Shown: positions 1 through 10,757 of the stretch, piece after piece | Layout of the letters: every line of letters starts with the position of its first letter | Numbering within the stretch: position 1 is the stretch's first letter | NCBI RefSeq assembly: GCF_034702125.1 | Contig: NC_085865.1 | Coordinates: 25,477,567-25,541,566 of the forward strand | Direction: 5' to 3' | Length of the DNA: 64,000 nt | DNA from: Engraulis encrasicolus | Lineage: Eukaryota > Chordata > Actinopteri > Clupeiformes > Engraulidae | Position numbers and translations under genes: made by a program | The notes under the pieces: generated by a model | What the model saw: only the letters and a program-made list of their open reading frames with translations | Database searches by the model: none | Told to the model about the DNA's origin: nothing

Positions 1-1188
1 ACTATTCGCCATTGTCTGCTACTCCGCCTCGCGGGTATGCTAGCTGCAGCTACACCGCTGATACAGCTGGGGAGATTACATCTCAGACCTTTCCAGCGTT
101 GGCTGAAGATGAGAAGGCTTTCAGCCCAATCACAGAAAAATTTACTAGTGTCGATCACGCCCAAGGCCACTGCTTCCTTGAGCCTGTGGGCGCTGAGACC
201 GTTTCTTCTCCGAGGCGTACCCCTTGGGCCCCCTCCGGCGAGGAGAGAAGTCATCACCACGGATGCCAGCCAGTATGGCTGGGGAGGTGTGTGGAACCAC
301 AATGGGGTACAAGGCATATGGCAGGACGAGCTCCGGGTCTACCACATAAATTACTTGGAACTGCGAGCTGTCTGGCTGACACTACAACACTTCCAAAAAC
401 CACTGAAACGCAAACATGTCCTGGTGCGAATGGACAACACGTCGACAGTTTATCATATCAACCATCAGGGAGGAGTAAGGTCACTAAAGCCGGGCATACA
501 CTGTGCGATATTTTCACTCGTGGGTCTTAAGCTTCTGCTCACACTGCACGATGGAATTTCACTGTTTAAAAGTTCACAGCTCACGACTCACGTCCTCACA
601 CTACACGAGCCGACAGTCGGATGCGAGCGAAATGCTTCCACTGTACGACGCGACAGGCATGTTTCCCCGGTCTGCAGAGGAGGGAACATGCGCACCTGAG
701 GTGGAGATGAGGTCGCGCTCAACAGCGAATCGCATGGCCCTATTAATTTGTGCATGTGAAGTGTCAAATCGGGTCGTAGCACTGCTTTAACTGTGCGATT
801 TACGCACGAGGCACGACCAGAATTTCAAACCGTTTTGATTTTCTTGCGACCCTGCGATTGCACGATCGTGAGGTGAAATCGCTTGTCGTTACCCCATGTA
901 CACTGCACGATGCGAGATTCACGATTGACCTGCGATTGAGCAAGAAATCGGCCCGACTCTCAAAAAGTCGTGCGAGTGCCAAATCGGGGCAAAAGTCGCA
1001 CAGTGTAAGCCCAGCTTAACTTGAACAATCTCACTCGGAAGATATGGCTATGGGCGAATGCACACTTGCTTTCACTAAGAGCAATTCATGTGCCCGGGAA
1101 GGAAAACCAGACAGCAGATGCTCTGTCTCGGGGGAAACCTCTCCTGGGGGAATGGCGTCTGAACCCAGAAGTGGTCCAAATGATCTGA
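1..1188 (+). pseudogene. DIRS RT C-terminus / RNase H, split by a MITE
   Basis: The frame encodes the end of the DIRS reverse transcriptase and the RNase H domain. The RNase H motif TTDASQYGWGG is read near 258-290, followed by YLELRAV and RMDNTSTVYHI. At 488 the frame runs into a 529-bp MITE. It resumes after 1019 with NLTRKIWLWA and the RNase H end (HVPGKENQTADALSRG), then meets TGA at 1186-1188. That TGA is shared with copy 2, at a place where this family normally continues into a methyltransferase-like region. This copy cannot make an intact RNase H. Confidence 0.85.
488..1016. mobile_element. PIF/Harbinger-like MITE, 529 bp (family A, copy 1)
   Basis: The insertion is defined by comparison with the uninterrupted site in DIRS copy 2. 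It is flanked by TAA on both sides (485-487 and 1017-1019) and has inverted ends AGCCGGGCATACACTGTGCG and CGCACAGTGTAAGCCCAGCT. A second 529-bp copy lies at 54753-55281. There is no transposase frame. A 3-bp TWA target duplication is typical of PIF/Harbinger elements, but the superfamily is inferred from that alone. Confidence 0.8.
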
Positions 1189-2552
1189 AACACGTACGGG
1201 AAGGCGGAGGTGGACCTGTTCGCCACCCGAATTACAACTCATTGTCAGAGATGGTTTACTCTACAGAACGAAGCAGGCTCTCTGGGGTAAGATGCTTTTC
1301 CTCTCTTGTGGCAGACGCCCCAAAGGATTCGACTGACCAACCAACCTGTCCTTCTAATTGCACCATACCGTGTTCACAGTCCCTGGTTTTACCTCCCCCA
1401 GGCACTGCTGACAGGGCCAGCCTGCCCCCTACCTGTCAGAGCAGACCTTCTGACACACCTGGACGGCCAGCTGTGGCACAATCACCCCCAGAGGCTGAAA
1501 CTGTGGGTTTGGCCCTTGAGAGCACACCCAACCTATTGGACTGTTCAGAAGGGGTCAGGGACACTATTTTAAATGCTCGTGCCCCATCTACACGCCTGTT
1601 ATACGGCTCCAGGTGGAAATACTTCTCAATATGGTGCTCAGAACGCAACCTTGACCCACTGGGTTGTTCTGTAAACAACATTTTGGAATTCCTCCAAGGC
1701 CTTCTGGTCACAGGCCGTTCAGTATCCACTCTTCAGGGATATGTGGCAACAATGTCAGCTTACAAAGGAAAAATAGATGGGATGACAGTGGTCACACATC
1801 ATTTGATTATAGCCTTCTTGAAAGGTGCAAAGCGCCTTCATCCACCGCGTAAATGTGTCGTTCCTCAATGGGACCTCAATCTTGTGCTGACGAGTGTATG
1901 CAGCCCTCCCTACGAACCCCTGGAAGGGACTGACATTAAGTGGTTGTCAATGAAAACAGCTTTCCACATTGCAATAGCCTCTGCGAAAAGGGTTGGTGAA
2001 TTACATGCCTTATCTGTCAGCCCACAGTGCCTTCAGTGGGGACCAGATCTCTCACATGTCACTCTGTGGCCAAACCCCAGATTTTTACCCAAGGTCCTTG
2101 GCTCTGATTTTGTGAACAAACCACTTACGTTGCCTTCGTTCAGTTCCTCAGACACAGCTCTGAACACGAGTCTATGCCCTGTTAGAGCACTAAGGCAATA
2201 TGTCACAGCTACCTCAGCCTGGCGCACTACTGATCAGCTGTTTGTGCGCTTCAGTGAGAAATGTAGAGGAGCTGCCCTGTCTAAGGACAGACTCTCTCAC
2301 TGGATTACAGACACCATAACATATGCATACTCCTCCACTGGACGTGAGGTGCCACTTTCAGTTAAATGCCACTCCACCAGGTCTGTCTCTACCTCTTGGG
2401 CGGCCTTGCGTGGTGTTAGTTTGACAGACATTTGTTCAGCTGCGTCTTGGACGTCACCTTGTACATTCTCCAGATTTTACAGAGTTAATGTTGCTTCAAA
2501 CTCTTGTGTTCAAGCTGTCTTGAGTACTGCCCCACCTGTTTCCTCAACTTAA
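1044..2552 (+). CDS. DIRS tyrosine recombinase (copy 1)
   Basis: This is the tyrosine recombinase that DIRS elements use in place of a DDE integrase to insert a circular DNA intermediate. The family-like part starts near 1500; the first part of this frame overlaps RNase H and the methyltransferase-like remnant. Visible catalytic residues are the first Arg in SAKRVGELHAL (near 1980-2010), the H-x-x-R box in KCHSTRSVSTSWA (near 2365-2400) and the Tyr in TFSRFYRVNV (near 2465-2490). The frame is open for 502 codons to TAA. It differs from copy 2 at only a few residues, so both could be active, though the element around this copy is wrecked. Confidence 0.87.
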   Translation: MAMGECTLAFTKSNSCAREGKPDSRCSVSGETSPGGMASEPRSGPNDLKHVREGGGGPVRHPNYNSLSEMVYSTERSRLSGVRCFSSLVADAPKDSTDQPTCPSNCTIPCSQSLVLPPPGTADRASLPPTCQSRPSDTPGRPAVAQSPPEAETVGLALESTPNLLDCSEGVRDTILNARAPSTRLLYGSRWKYFSIWCSERNLDPLGCSVNNILEFLQGLLVTGRSVSTLQGYVATMSAYKGKIDGMTVVTHHLIIAFLKGAKRLHPPRKCVVPQWDLNLVLTSVCSPPYEPLEGTDIKWLSMKTAFHIAIASAKRVGELHALSVSPQCLQWGPDLSHVTLWPNPRFLPKVLGSDFVNKPLTLPSFSSSDTALNTSLCPVRALRQYVTATSAWRTTDQLFVRFSEKCRGAALSKDRLSHWITDTITYAYSSTGREVPLSVKCHSTRSVSTSWAALRGVSLTDICSAASWTSPCTFSRFYRVNVASNSCVQAVLSTAPPVSST

Positions 2553-2583
2553 GTTCAGAACAGGGGCAGCTTTGGTTCATTAC

Positions 2584-2969
2584 TGTCATGCCCGGCTCTG
2601 CCGGTTAGTGTTTGCGGGCACTTAAGTCCTCCGACCTGCAGGTGGAGCTGGCCTAACTGGAGATGTTCATCTCAGAGGGCTGCTGATTGGGTGGCCTATA
2701 AAAGGCCTCCCATCAGCATGTTCTCTCTCTCTCTCTCTCATCCCTCAGGCACATTCGTGAGGCGACCGTATGGTCAGGCCTACGACAGCCGGGACTTGCA
2801 CCACACTTGCACCCTTTTGGACAACACTCATTTACTGATACACTCTTTGGTTAATTCACATTACTGATGACTGATACACTTTGTAAATAAATAATCTTTT
2901 GTGTAAAATGTACGAATCGGTGTGGTCTCCCTTAATGTTACAGCCACTAACGAGCCAGTGGTTGTGACA
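2584..2969 (+). repeat. 5' LTR of gmr1-type element
   Basis: This 386-bp direct repeat matches 9868-10253. I see one mismatch (T versus G in the stretch GGTGTGGTCTCCC). It contains a TATA box inside CCTATAAAAGG near 2696, a CT-rich tract just after it, and AAATAAATAATC (poly(A)-like) near 2883. Confidence 0.93.
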
Positions 2970-2990
2970 TATGGGGGCTCATCCGATCTT
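2970..2990 (+). promoter_or_regulatory. Primer binding site
   Basis: The stretch TGGGGGCTCATCCGAT starts 2-3 bases after the LTR. It resembles the tRNA-Pro-type primer site (TGGGGGCTCGTCC in gammaretroviruses). The tRNA assignment is inferred. Confidence 0.65.
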
Positions 2991-3704
2991 TGGTAGTAAC
3001 TTTAGGCTATGGTAATTCCTTCTACTGGCTATGGCAGCGTAGGAAGGTGCGTAGAGCTCTTTGTATTGAGTATTTGGCTACAAGTATTCCTTCTACTGGC
3101 TTTTGGAGCGTAGGAAGGTGAGTAGAGCTGAGTTACTAATTGTGGACTGCTGATAGTCAGTTGGGGCCTGTTATCAGTTAGTTAATTGGGAGATCTACTG
3201 ATTTGTGCTTTTGAGGCTTTGTTTGACCGTGCAAGTGTAGGTAGACACTGAATTGTTTGTTCCAGCCATTTTGGTTTAGTTTCATTGCAGTTTGTAGCAT
3301 TGCATTCAACCTCTGAGGAGCTGCTGCCTGTATCCCCATCTAGTACGGGTTCTAGGTTCCTGCTGTCACAGAGCCTGGGCGAGGGCACCGCCTTGGAGAA
3401 ACGGCTGAATCGGCTTTGTCGGGATGGTACGTCTCCACAGGTATTGGTGAGTAAATGATCCTCGTCCTCGGGCTCTGTGTGAAAATAGATTAGTCTAGTG
3501 GGGGGAAATGTTTAGGGGGATGCTCCGAGGTTAGTTTGCTGTGTTAACATAACTGTAATGTTTTAGAGACCTGGTTGGATTGGTTGGGGAGAGAGAGAGC
3601 CTAGCGTAATTAGAGCTAGTTTTTGGTTGGGTTGTTTTTTCAGTAGTTTCATTGTTGGTTTGGTACAGTAGCCAGATTGGTACTGACGGCCTGGGTTGAG
3701 CAGG

Positions 3705-6700
3705 ATGGAGGCTTTTGTGGAAGCACCATCTGAGAAATTGTTGTTTGCCCTTAATAAGGAACAGTTGTTGCAATTGGCAGAAAAGTATGGCATGGAATTG
3801 TCATCAGCCATTAGAACTGGTAAGAAGGGACCCTTGCGTGACTCCATTCACGAGTTTTTGTGTGAGCAGAGCATTTTGCCTTCAGGAAAAGGTGGTGACG
3901 CTCATGTGAAGGGTATGTCAGAGCCTATGCAGTCAGAGAGGGTAGGCATACTGACTTTTGAGCAACAAAGAGAGATGAAGGCACTTGAATTTGAGTGGGC
4001 GCAACAGGCTAAGGAGAAAGAACGTCTGTTTGAACTGGAAAAGCTTAAATTGCAACAGCAAGCAGATGTGGAAAAACTTAAATTGGAACGAGAGTTGCAA
4101 CAGCAAGCAGAGATGGAAAAACTTAAGTTTCAAAAAGAAATGGATTTGAAAAAAGGTGAAATGGACCTTACAGTACAGCTTGAGAAAATTAAAATTGAAC
4201 AGGATCGTTTGAAACTAATGTCAGAAGGTAAGATTAGTGGAAATCTGTCCGGGTCGAGTATGGATAGCATGGTTAAGTATGTGCCAAAGTTTGACGAACG
4301 TGACCCAGACGTGTTTTTCTCACTGTTTGAACAGATGGCCTCTGATAAAAAGTGGAGTGAAGAGGATAGAACGGTGCTTTTGCAAACTGTACTAGTAGGA
4401 CGCGCACGGGAGGCATATTTGGCATTAACACCTGTTGATAGGCACAAGTATGCTGAGGTGAAAAAAGCGGTCTTGAAATGTTATGAACTGAATCCAGAAG
4501 CTTACAGACAACGTTTCAGAAACTGGCGTAAACGTGATAATCAGACTCATGCTGAAGTGGCAAGAGAATTGAGTACTTATTTTAACCGGTGGCTTACTTC
4601 TGAGTCTGTCTCAACTTACGAAGACTTGCGTGATTTGTTGATTTTGGAGCAGTTTAAGAACATTGTACCAGATCGAATTGCTACCTACATTAATGAGCAA
4701 AAGGCAAAGTCAGTGGAGGAAGCGGCCTCGCTTGCTGATACTTTTGTGTTAACGCATAAACGTAAGCCTTACAGCAGTCCTCCACGGTATAATAGCCACC
4801 AGCGTTATGATCCTGCTCGTTCTCCTCCACAGCGTTCTCCTCCTCGTTATGGTCGTAGTTCAAATCGTGCCAATTATGGCAATTCCAGTAATGTTCCTAA
4901 ATTTGACAATGGAAGTAGCAAATCTCGCCCAAGTCCGACGGATAAATGTCATTACTGTTTGCAGGAGGGACATTGGAAAAAGGACTGCCCGCTGTTGAAA
5001 GGCCGTAAATCTAATGCCAAGGCTGCTGGGTGTGTTTCTGTTGTGCATCCAGTTGATTTTGGTGTCTCTGATCTAACCCCGTTGCCTCGTTTGGAAGTTC
5101 ATGGTGAGCAAGTGATTGAAGACGGTGCATCTGTGTCAGACGAGCAGACGAAATCAGTAGAGTCAGCTGCGTCTGATTTCGCTCCATTCATTAGTGATGG
5201 TTGGGTGTCATTGGTTGGAGAGACACAAAAAGTTCCAGTTAAAATCTTAAGAGACACTGGGGCATCTGAGAGTTTCATTTCTGGAGCAGTTTTGCCATTT
5301 TCCACAGCATCTGACACTGGGAAGTGTGTTTTGATTAGAGGAATAGGCATGCAGTCATTTTCTGTACCGTTGCACAAAATTCACTTGAATTCAGGGTTTG
5401 TGAATGGGGAGGTGACTATTGCTGTGAGACCGTCTCTGCCTATGCAGGGTATCCATGTAATTCTGGGGAACAATTTGGGTGGGTGTTTAGTTTCTCCGCC
5501 TCCAGTTGTTACACCTGTACCGCTATCTGTAGAGGAGCCAGACATGTGTTGTCAAGAATTCCCAGAAGTGTTTACTGCTTGCGCTGTGACTAGGGCCATG
5601 TCTCGCGCGCAGACGCAATCGTCGGATGTATCCAAGTCTGCGCCTATTTTTGTTCCTGAGCTGCCTGAACCTCTGTCATGTCAAGATTTAATTGAGGCAC
5701 AAAAGAATGATCAGAGCTTTGAGAAATATTTTGCTTTAGCTTCTACTGATCCAACGATGGGTTACTTCATTCGAAATGGCGTTTTGCTGCATACGTGGTT
5801 GCCAGGTGTTGATCCTGAAGTGGCAGGTCAGGTGATTCAAGTGATGGTACCTGACAAATACCGTGATTTGATTTTGAGAACAGCCCATGGAGCAGAATCT
5901 GGGCATTTTGGAGTTAAGAAAACGTACCGACGTCTTTTGGAACATTTTTACTGGCCACGGATGAAACGCCATGTATCTAGATTTGTCAAAGCATGTCATG
6001 TTTGCCAGGTTGCGAAACAGAGTACTCCCATTAAACCTGCACCACTTCAACCTATTCCGTCTGTTGGCACACCATTTGAGCATCTCATTATTGATTGTGT
6101 AGGTCCACTACCCCCTTCGAAATCTGGTTGCGTGTATCTCTTTACCATTATGTGCCAGGCCACTCGTTATCCTGCAGCGTATGCCTTGAGAAGAATTACC
6201 ACAAGATCAATATTGAAGTGTTTGTCTCAATTCATTTCTGTCTTTGGCATTCCAAAGGTAATTCAGAGCGACAGAGGGTCTAACTTTACCTCCAGAACAT
6301 TTGCTGCAGCGTTGAAGTCGATGCAGGTGAAGCACAATTTGAGCAGCGCGTATCACGCACAGAGTCAGGGGGCATTGGAGCGCTGGCATGCCACGTTGAA
6401 GTCTCTCTTGCGTGCTTACTGTGTTGAGATGCGGAGAGATTGGGAGGAGGCGTTGCCATGGCTCTTGTTGTCTGCGCGTGGTGTAGTTCAAGAAAGCACT
6501 GGTTTTAGTCCAAATGACCTAGTCTTTGGCCACAAAGTCCGGACCTCACTGTCTGTTTTAAATGCCAATCTGGATCTGCAGAACACTCCCGTCAGTTTCA
6601 CTGAGTATGTAGATGGTTTTCGTCGTAGGCTGTTGCTTGCATGGAAAGAGGCAACAGAGCATTTGACTAAAGCTCAGGTGAAAATGAAGCTGCGTTATGA

Positions 6701-7602
6701 CCGTAAAGCGAAGATCAGAGTTTTCAATCCGGGTGATCAAGTTTTAGCTTTGCTGCCCATTCCGGGGTCACCATTTACAGCAAAATACTCTGGTCCATTT
6801 ACTGTTATGAGTCAAGTGTCAGATCTCAATTATTTACTGTCAACTCCTGATCGTAAACGGTCACAGCAACTGTGTCATGTGAATTTACTCAAGCCTTACC
6901 ATTCTGCAGGTTCCGACAAGGCGGGTGGGATTGCTGCGAGTCCAGTGGGTCTAGCCGTTGGGGTTGGGGAACCGCTCAACTGGCCGGAGGTGGCAGCTTG
7001 GGATGAAGTGCGCGCACCTGACGATTCAGTGTTACATGGGCGCTTGGATAATACTCAGCAGTTAAAGGAGCTAGATAGTCTCCTGGGTCATTTAAGTGGG
7101 GTACAGCGTAAACAGTTGTTGGATTTGATTTTTGAGTTTTTGCCTTTGTTTTCCGACACTCCAACCTGTACCACACTAATTGAGCATGACATTGACACAC
7201 AGGGTGCCCGCCCAATACGACAAAGATTTTATCGAGTGGCTCCCGATAAACAGAAGAGTATGGAGGACAGTGTGCAGTATCTGCTTGATCATGGTCTCGC
7301 CAAGCCATCTTACTCCAGTTGGGCATCGCCATGTCTACTGGTGAAAAAGTCAGATAACACCTATAGATTCTGTACGGATTATAGGAAAGTAAATGCTGTG
7401 ACTAGACCAGATTCTTTTCCATTGCCACGTATCGAGGACTGTGTGGATCAGGTTGGGAGTGCTCGTTATGTCAGCAAATTTGATTTATTGAAAGGTTACT
7501 ATCAAGTGCCTTTGACGCAGAGAGCGCAGGAGATATCTGCATTCATTACCTCTTCCGGTTTGTACTCGTATACTCGAATGAGCTTCGGTCTGCGGAATGC
7601 CC
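3705..7602 (+). CDS. gag-protease-integrase-RT (5' part), interrupted
   Basis: This is one uninterrupted frame from ATG 3705. Residues about 85-165 are an E/K/Q-rich coiled coil, followed by a capsid-like gag region (about 187-350) and a CCHC knuckle CHYCLQEGHWKKDC from residue 415. The protease motif RDTGASESF has its Asp at residue 517. The integrase HHCC zinc region starts at His 728, and the DD35E core uses Asp 797, Asp 856 and Glu 892. Reverse transcriptase follows from about residue 1150 (FCTDYRKVNAVT, SFPLPRIED, FDLLKGYYQVPL) and stops at the FGLRNA box, where an N (7603) and a Mutator-like element begin. Integrase thus precedes RT. Leaving out the insertion and one target-site copy, the frame rejoins at 8724 without a shift, for about 1590 codons in all. 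Confidence 0.92.
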
Positions 7603-7603
7603 N

Positions 7604-8714
7604 TAGCCTGAGTATCATCCTCCGTAGTGACCGCGCTGGCTCAATACTTTCGCTTGCTGACCACGGAGTCTGACCCTGCAGCCACCCCCGGCAGTTGGAA
7701 TTCAGATATTCGTTCAGTATCTGAATAGCCAATAGGCTCGCTGATAGTCTAAGCCCCTCCCCAAGCCCTCTTACATATTCAACTGAAATACAACAACTTG
7801 ATGATGGCGATGTGATGTCTGTAACCAGGACATTTGATAGTGCTTGGTGTAAACTGGGACATTGCCGTCCGCCAAGACCTTTGACGGGCTTTCGGCACTG
7901 ACACTGCGCAGCTCTTGGGCAGTCACACTGGGCGTTTCTCTTCTGTTCACTTTAATGGTTTTAGTTGACAGTTAATATCTTCATAACAAGGTTGGAACAA
8001 GCGCAGCCCCATTTCAGTGTTACTTTTTTTGCTGTCACACTCGACGCATATACACAGACACAAACTGGGAAGGAGAGAGGGTGGGGGCTGCTCCGTGGGC
8101 TGTGCATTTGGCGCATATTAAACAACGCAACTAGGAGTTTCCCAATAAAATTTGAATCATAATGCCGTGGATCCAATACTATAATATCATATAATATTGT
8201 CCTTAAGTCTGAGCGATGCATTGATTATTTGTTTAGGGTACGTTTTCTGCCAGCTAAATGCAAGGGGGAAGGGGGCTATATTAGCAAACAAGACGATTGC
8301 ACAGTTAGCCTGCTAATTTTAAATATGATCACCTGGAGCTAATAGCCTTCACATGGCTTAATCCATCCCTGTTATCAGTCCGCTTGAGGTTTTTGCTTCG
8401 GGAAAGTGAAAAAATGAGGTCCTAATTAATCTTCAGATGGTGTCGGACCCTGACGGTGCCATAGGCACACGTTGTATGTCTCCCTGAAATCGTAGGTTTT
8501 TGACGGACCTCGACAAGTTCTACACTCCTTAGTTACCGTTGCTGCGATTGGATTGGTTGGCGGCAGTTTGTGGGAGGGGTTTTGCGAAAGGCTAATTCCC
8601 TCATTAAGTGAGATAATTTCCAACTGCCGGGGGTGGCTGCAGGGTCAGACTCCGTGGTCAGCAAGCGAAAGTATTGAGCCAGCGCGGTCACTACGGAGGA
8701 TGATACTCAGGCTA
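7604..8714. mobile_element. Mutator-like non-autonomous DNA transposon
   Basis: About 97 bp at the left (7604-7700, starting TAGCCTGAGTATCATCCTCC) reappears as its near-perfect reverse complement at 8618-8714. The flanks carry GAATGCCC plus N on the left (7595-7603) and GAATGCCCC on the right (8715-8723), which is a 9-bp target duplication if N is C. Long inverted repeats with 9-bp duplications point to the Mutator superfamily. The roughly 900-bp interior has no reading frame over 90 codons. The insertion splits the RT of the host LTR element. Confidence 0.75.
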
Positions 8715-8723
8715 GAATGCCCC

Positions 8724-9597
8724 TGCAACCTTCCAACGGCTCATGAATAGGGTCGTTGGGGGGCTGCAGGGGTGCGCGGTTTATTTGGACGACGCCGTTT
8801 GTCATTCGGACAGTTGGGACGAACATCTGGCTCGCATTCGAGCGCTTTTCCAGAGGTTGGTGGCAGCAAACCTCACAGTAAATTTAGCGAAATGCGAGTT
8901 TGCGCGTGCCACAGTCGTCTATTTGGGTAAAGTAGTCGGCCAGGGGATGGTGCGGCCCGTTAACGCAAAGGTGGCAGCCATTGATAATTTCCCTGCGACC
9001 AAGAAAGAGCTAATGCGCTTTTTGGGTATGATCGGGTACTACCGTAATTTCTGCTGCAATTTTTCGACTGTTGTATCTCCTCTGACCAATTTGTTGAAGG
9101 GTGGCGCCAAATTCATTTGGTCGGAGGAGTGTCAGCAGGCTTTCCAGAATGCAAAGCTTTTGTTAACGTCAGCTCCGGTCCTGGCTGCACCAAAACTGGA
9201 TCAGCCTTTCCAGCTGCAGGTGGATGCAAGCCAGGTGGGAGCAGGTGCGGTCCTCCTGCAGGCTGATGATGATGGAGTAGCCAGACCGGTTTGCTATTTT
9301 TCAAAAAAATTCAACAAATACCAATTTAATTATTCGGTGATTGAAAAGGAAGCATTAGCATTGATTTGGGCATTGCAACACTTTGAAGTCTATGTGGGAG
9401 GGGGTCTCCATCCAATTGTGGTCTACTCTGACCACAACCCCCTCACATTTCTCCAGTCCTTTAAAGGATCCACCAACCAGCGGCTGCTGCGTTGGGCACT
9501 CTTTCTGCAGCCTTTCCACTTACTTATCCGCCATATCCGTGGGGTGGAAAATGTTATGGCTGATGCGCTATCTCGGGCTCTGGACCAGGGGGCCTAA
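8724..9597 (+). CDS. RT (3' part) and RNase H of gmr1-type element
   Basis: This continues the interrupted pol frame. It opens with the RT box continuing from FGLRNA (ATFQRLMNRVV), then the polymerase motif AVYLDDAVCHS near 8785 and the thumb region with FLGMIGYYRNF. RNase H has the Ty3/gypsy pattern: Asp in QVDASQVGAGAVL near 9220, Glu in VIEKEALALIWAL near 9350, Asp in VVYSDHNPLTF near 9425, and the end motif ADALSRA. The frame ends at TAA 9595-9597, about 270 bp before the 3' LTR. No integrase follows, which confirms its unusual upstream position. Confidence 0.92.
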
Positions 9598-9850
9598 TGA
9601 CCTTCACTCGCTCCTAACCTTAGTTTTTTTCTGCTTCCCTTAAAGGTTGCTGTCCGGGTACCAGGATTTGCTGGGTGCAGTGAAGAGCAGAGGGGAAGGA
9701 GGGTGGTGAGGGTTTGGGTCTGGTTGGTCTGGGGTGGAGGGGAGGTGCGCCAGTGGACTAGACTATAGCTACTGTAGCATTTTGTTTTGTTTTCTATTTC
9801 TTTCTTTTTTTTTGATGGTGCTTCAGAGACCCAGTTAACACGGGTCTCTG

Positions 9851-9867
9851 TTTTTTAAGGGGGGGGA
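9851..9867 (+). promoter_or_regulatory. Polypurine tract of gmr1-type element
   Basis: The purine run AAGGGGGGGGA directly precedes the 3' LTR, as expected for the plus-strand primer. Confidence 0.8.
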
Positions 9868-10253
9868 TGTCATGCCCGGCTCTGCCGGTTAGTGTTTGCG
9901 GGCACTTAAGTCCTCCGACCTGCAGGTGGAGCTGGCCTAACTGGAGATGTTCATCTCAGAGGGCTGCTGATTGGGTGGCCTATAAAAGGCCTCCCATCAG
10001 CATGTTCTCTCTCTCTCTCTCTCATCCCTCAGGCACATTCGTGAGGCGACCGTATGGTCAGGCCTACGACAGCCGGGACTTGCACCACACTTGCACCCTT
10101 TTGGACAACACTCATTTACTGATACACTCTTTGGTTAATTCACATTACTGATGACTGATACACTTTGTAAATAAATAATCTTTTGTGTAAAATGTACGAA
10201 TCGGTGGGGTCTCCCTTAATGTTACAGCCACTAACGAGCCAGTGGTTGTGACA
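9868..10253 (+). repeat. 3' LTR of gmr1-type element
   Basis: This is the 386-bp partner of the repeat at 2584-2969, differing at one visible base. It is followed by the TTAC target duplication. Confidence 0.93.
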
Positions 10254-10433
10254 TTACCTATGGGTGAGAGTTTGACTCTCCACTCTATTGATGTCACCCA
10301 TATTTGATGTTCAATAAAATGTTGTGATGAACAACCTACTGTTTCTTGTGTGTTATTCCCTTCAGTGAATTATTGGGATGATTAACACCATGTTATAGCT
10401 TAGGCCCTCGTGACAACTTGTTAATTAGTCTTC

Positions 10434-10533
10434 CACACAGTAAGAAACGCCGTCTGGCGGTCTGAAGACAAGGAAGTAGAACGCTGGTTACGTATGTAAC
10501 CGTGGTTCTACGACTGGTGGAAGACCGCCAGAC
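10434..10533 (+). repeat. DIRS internal complementary region, copy 1
   Basis: The first part is the reverse complement of the outer left end of the DIRS element (compare 15359-15405). The second part, from GTAGAACGCTGG, is the reverse complement of the outer right end (10700-10757). DIRS elements carry such a region to bring their two non-identical ends together when the circle is made. Confidence 0.85.
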
Positions 10534-10576
10534 ATGTAGGTCACTCAGGCCTCTGGTTCTGGCGAGAAAAGCTCCA

Positions 10577-10757
10577 AGCGAGGTTTGACGTGGGCATGGC
10601 TATTTATAGACTTGAGCCACGTCATCGGTCACGAGGTGACAACTTTGATATAAACTCTCGGCAAAGATGCGGCTAGCGCAAGGATATTCACACGGTAAGA
10701 AACGCCGTCTGGCGGTCTTCCACCAGTCGTAGAACCACGGTTACATACGTAACCAGC
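10577..10757 (-). repeat. DIRS right inverted terminal repeat, copy 1
   Basis: This is the inverted counterpart of the left terminal repeat of copy 2 (about 15379-15517). It includes the TATA-containing stretch in reverse orientation and ends ...AACCAGC followed by GTT, the trinucleotide at DIRS junctions. Confidence 0.85.

Larger units (their letters stand above)
2584..10253 (+). mobile_element. gmr1-type Ty3/gypsy LTR retrotransposon
   Basis: This is a complete LTR retrotransposon in the 3' UTR of DIRS copy 1. Two 386-bp LTRs (TGTCA...TGACA) flank a primer binding site, one long gag-pol frame and a polypurine tract. The target duplication is TTAC (2580-2583 and 10254-10257), and DIRS copy 2 shows the unoccupied site near 24345. 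The pol order is protease, integrase, reverse transcriptase, RNase H, which is the gmr1 arrangement rather than the usual Ty3/gypsy one. The only large defect is the Mutator-like insertion in RT. Confidence 0.93.
1..10757 (+). mobile_element. DIRS-type retrotransposon copy 1 (3' part, nested insertions)
   Basis: This is the 3' part of a DIRS-like tyrosine-recombinase retrotransposon, entering the window inside the RT/RNase H frame. Position 1 aligns with 22296 of copy 2, and the recombinase ends at 2552, equivalent to 24316. The element is interrupted by a MITE (488-1016) and by an LTR retrotransposon (2584-10253). Its 3' untranslated part resumes at 10258. It carries an internal complementary region (10434-10533) and a right inverted terminal repeat ending at 10757, followed by GTT. 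The 5' half lies outside the window. Confidence 0.9.
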
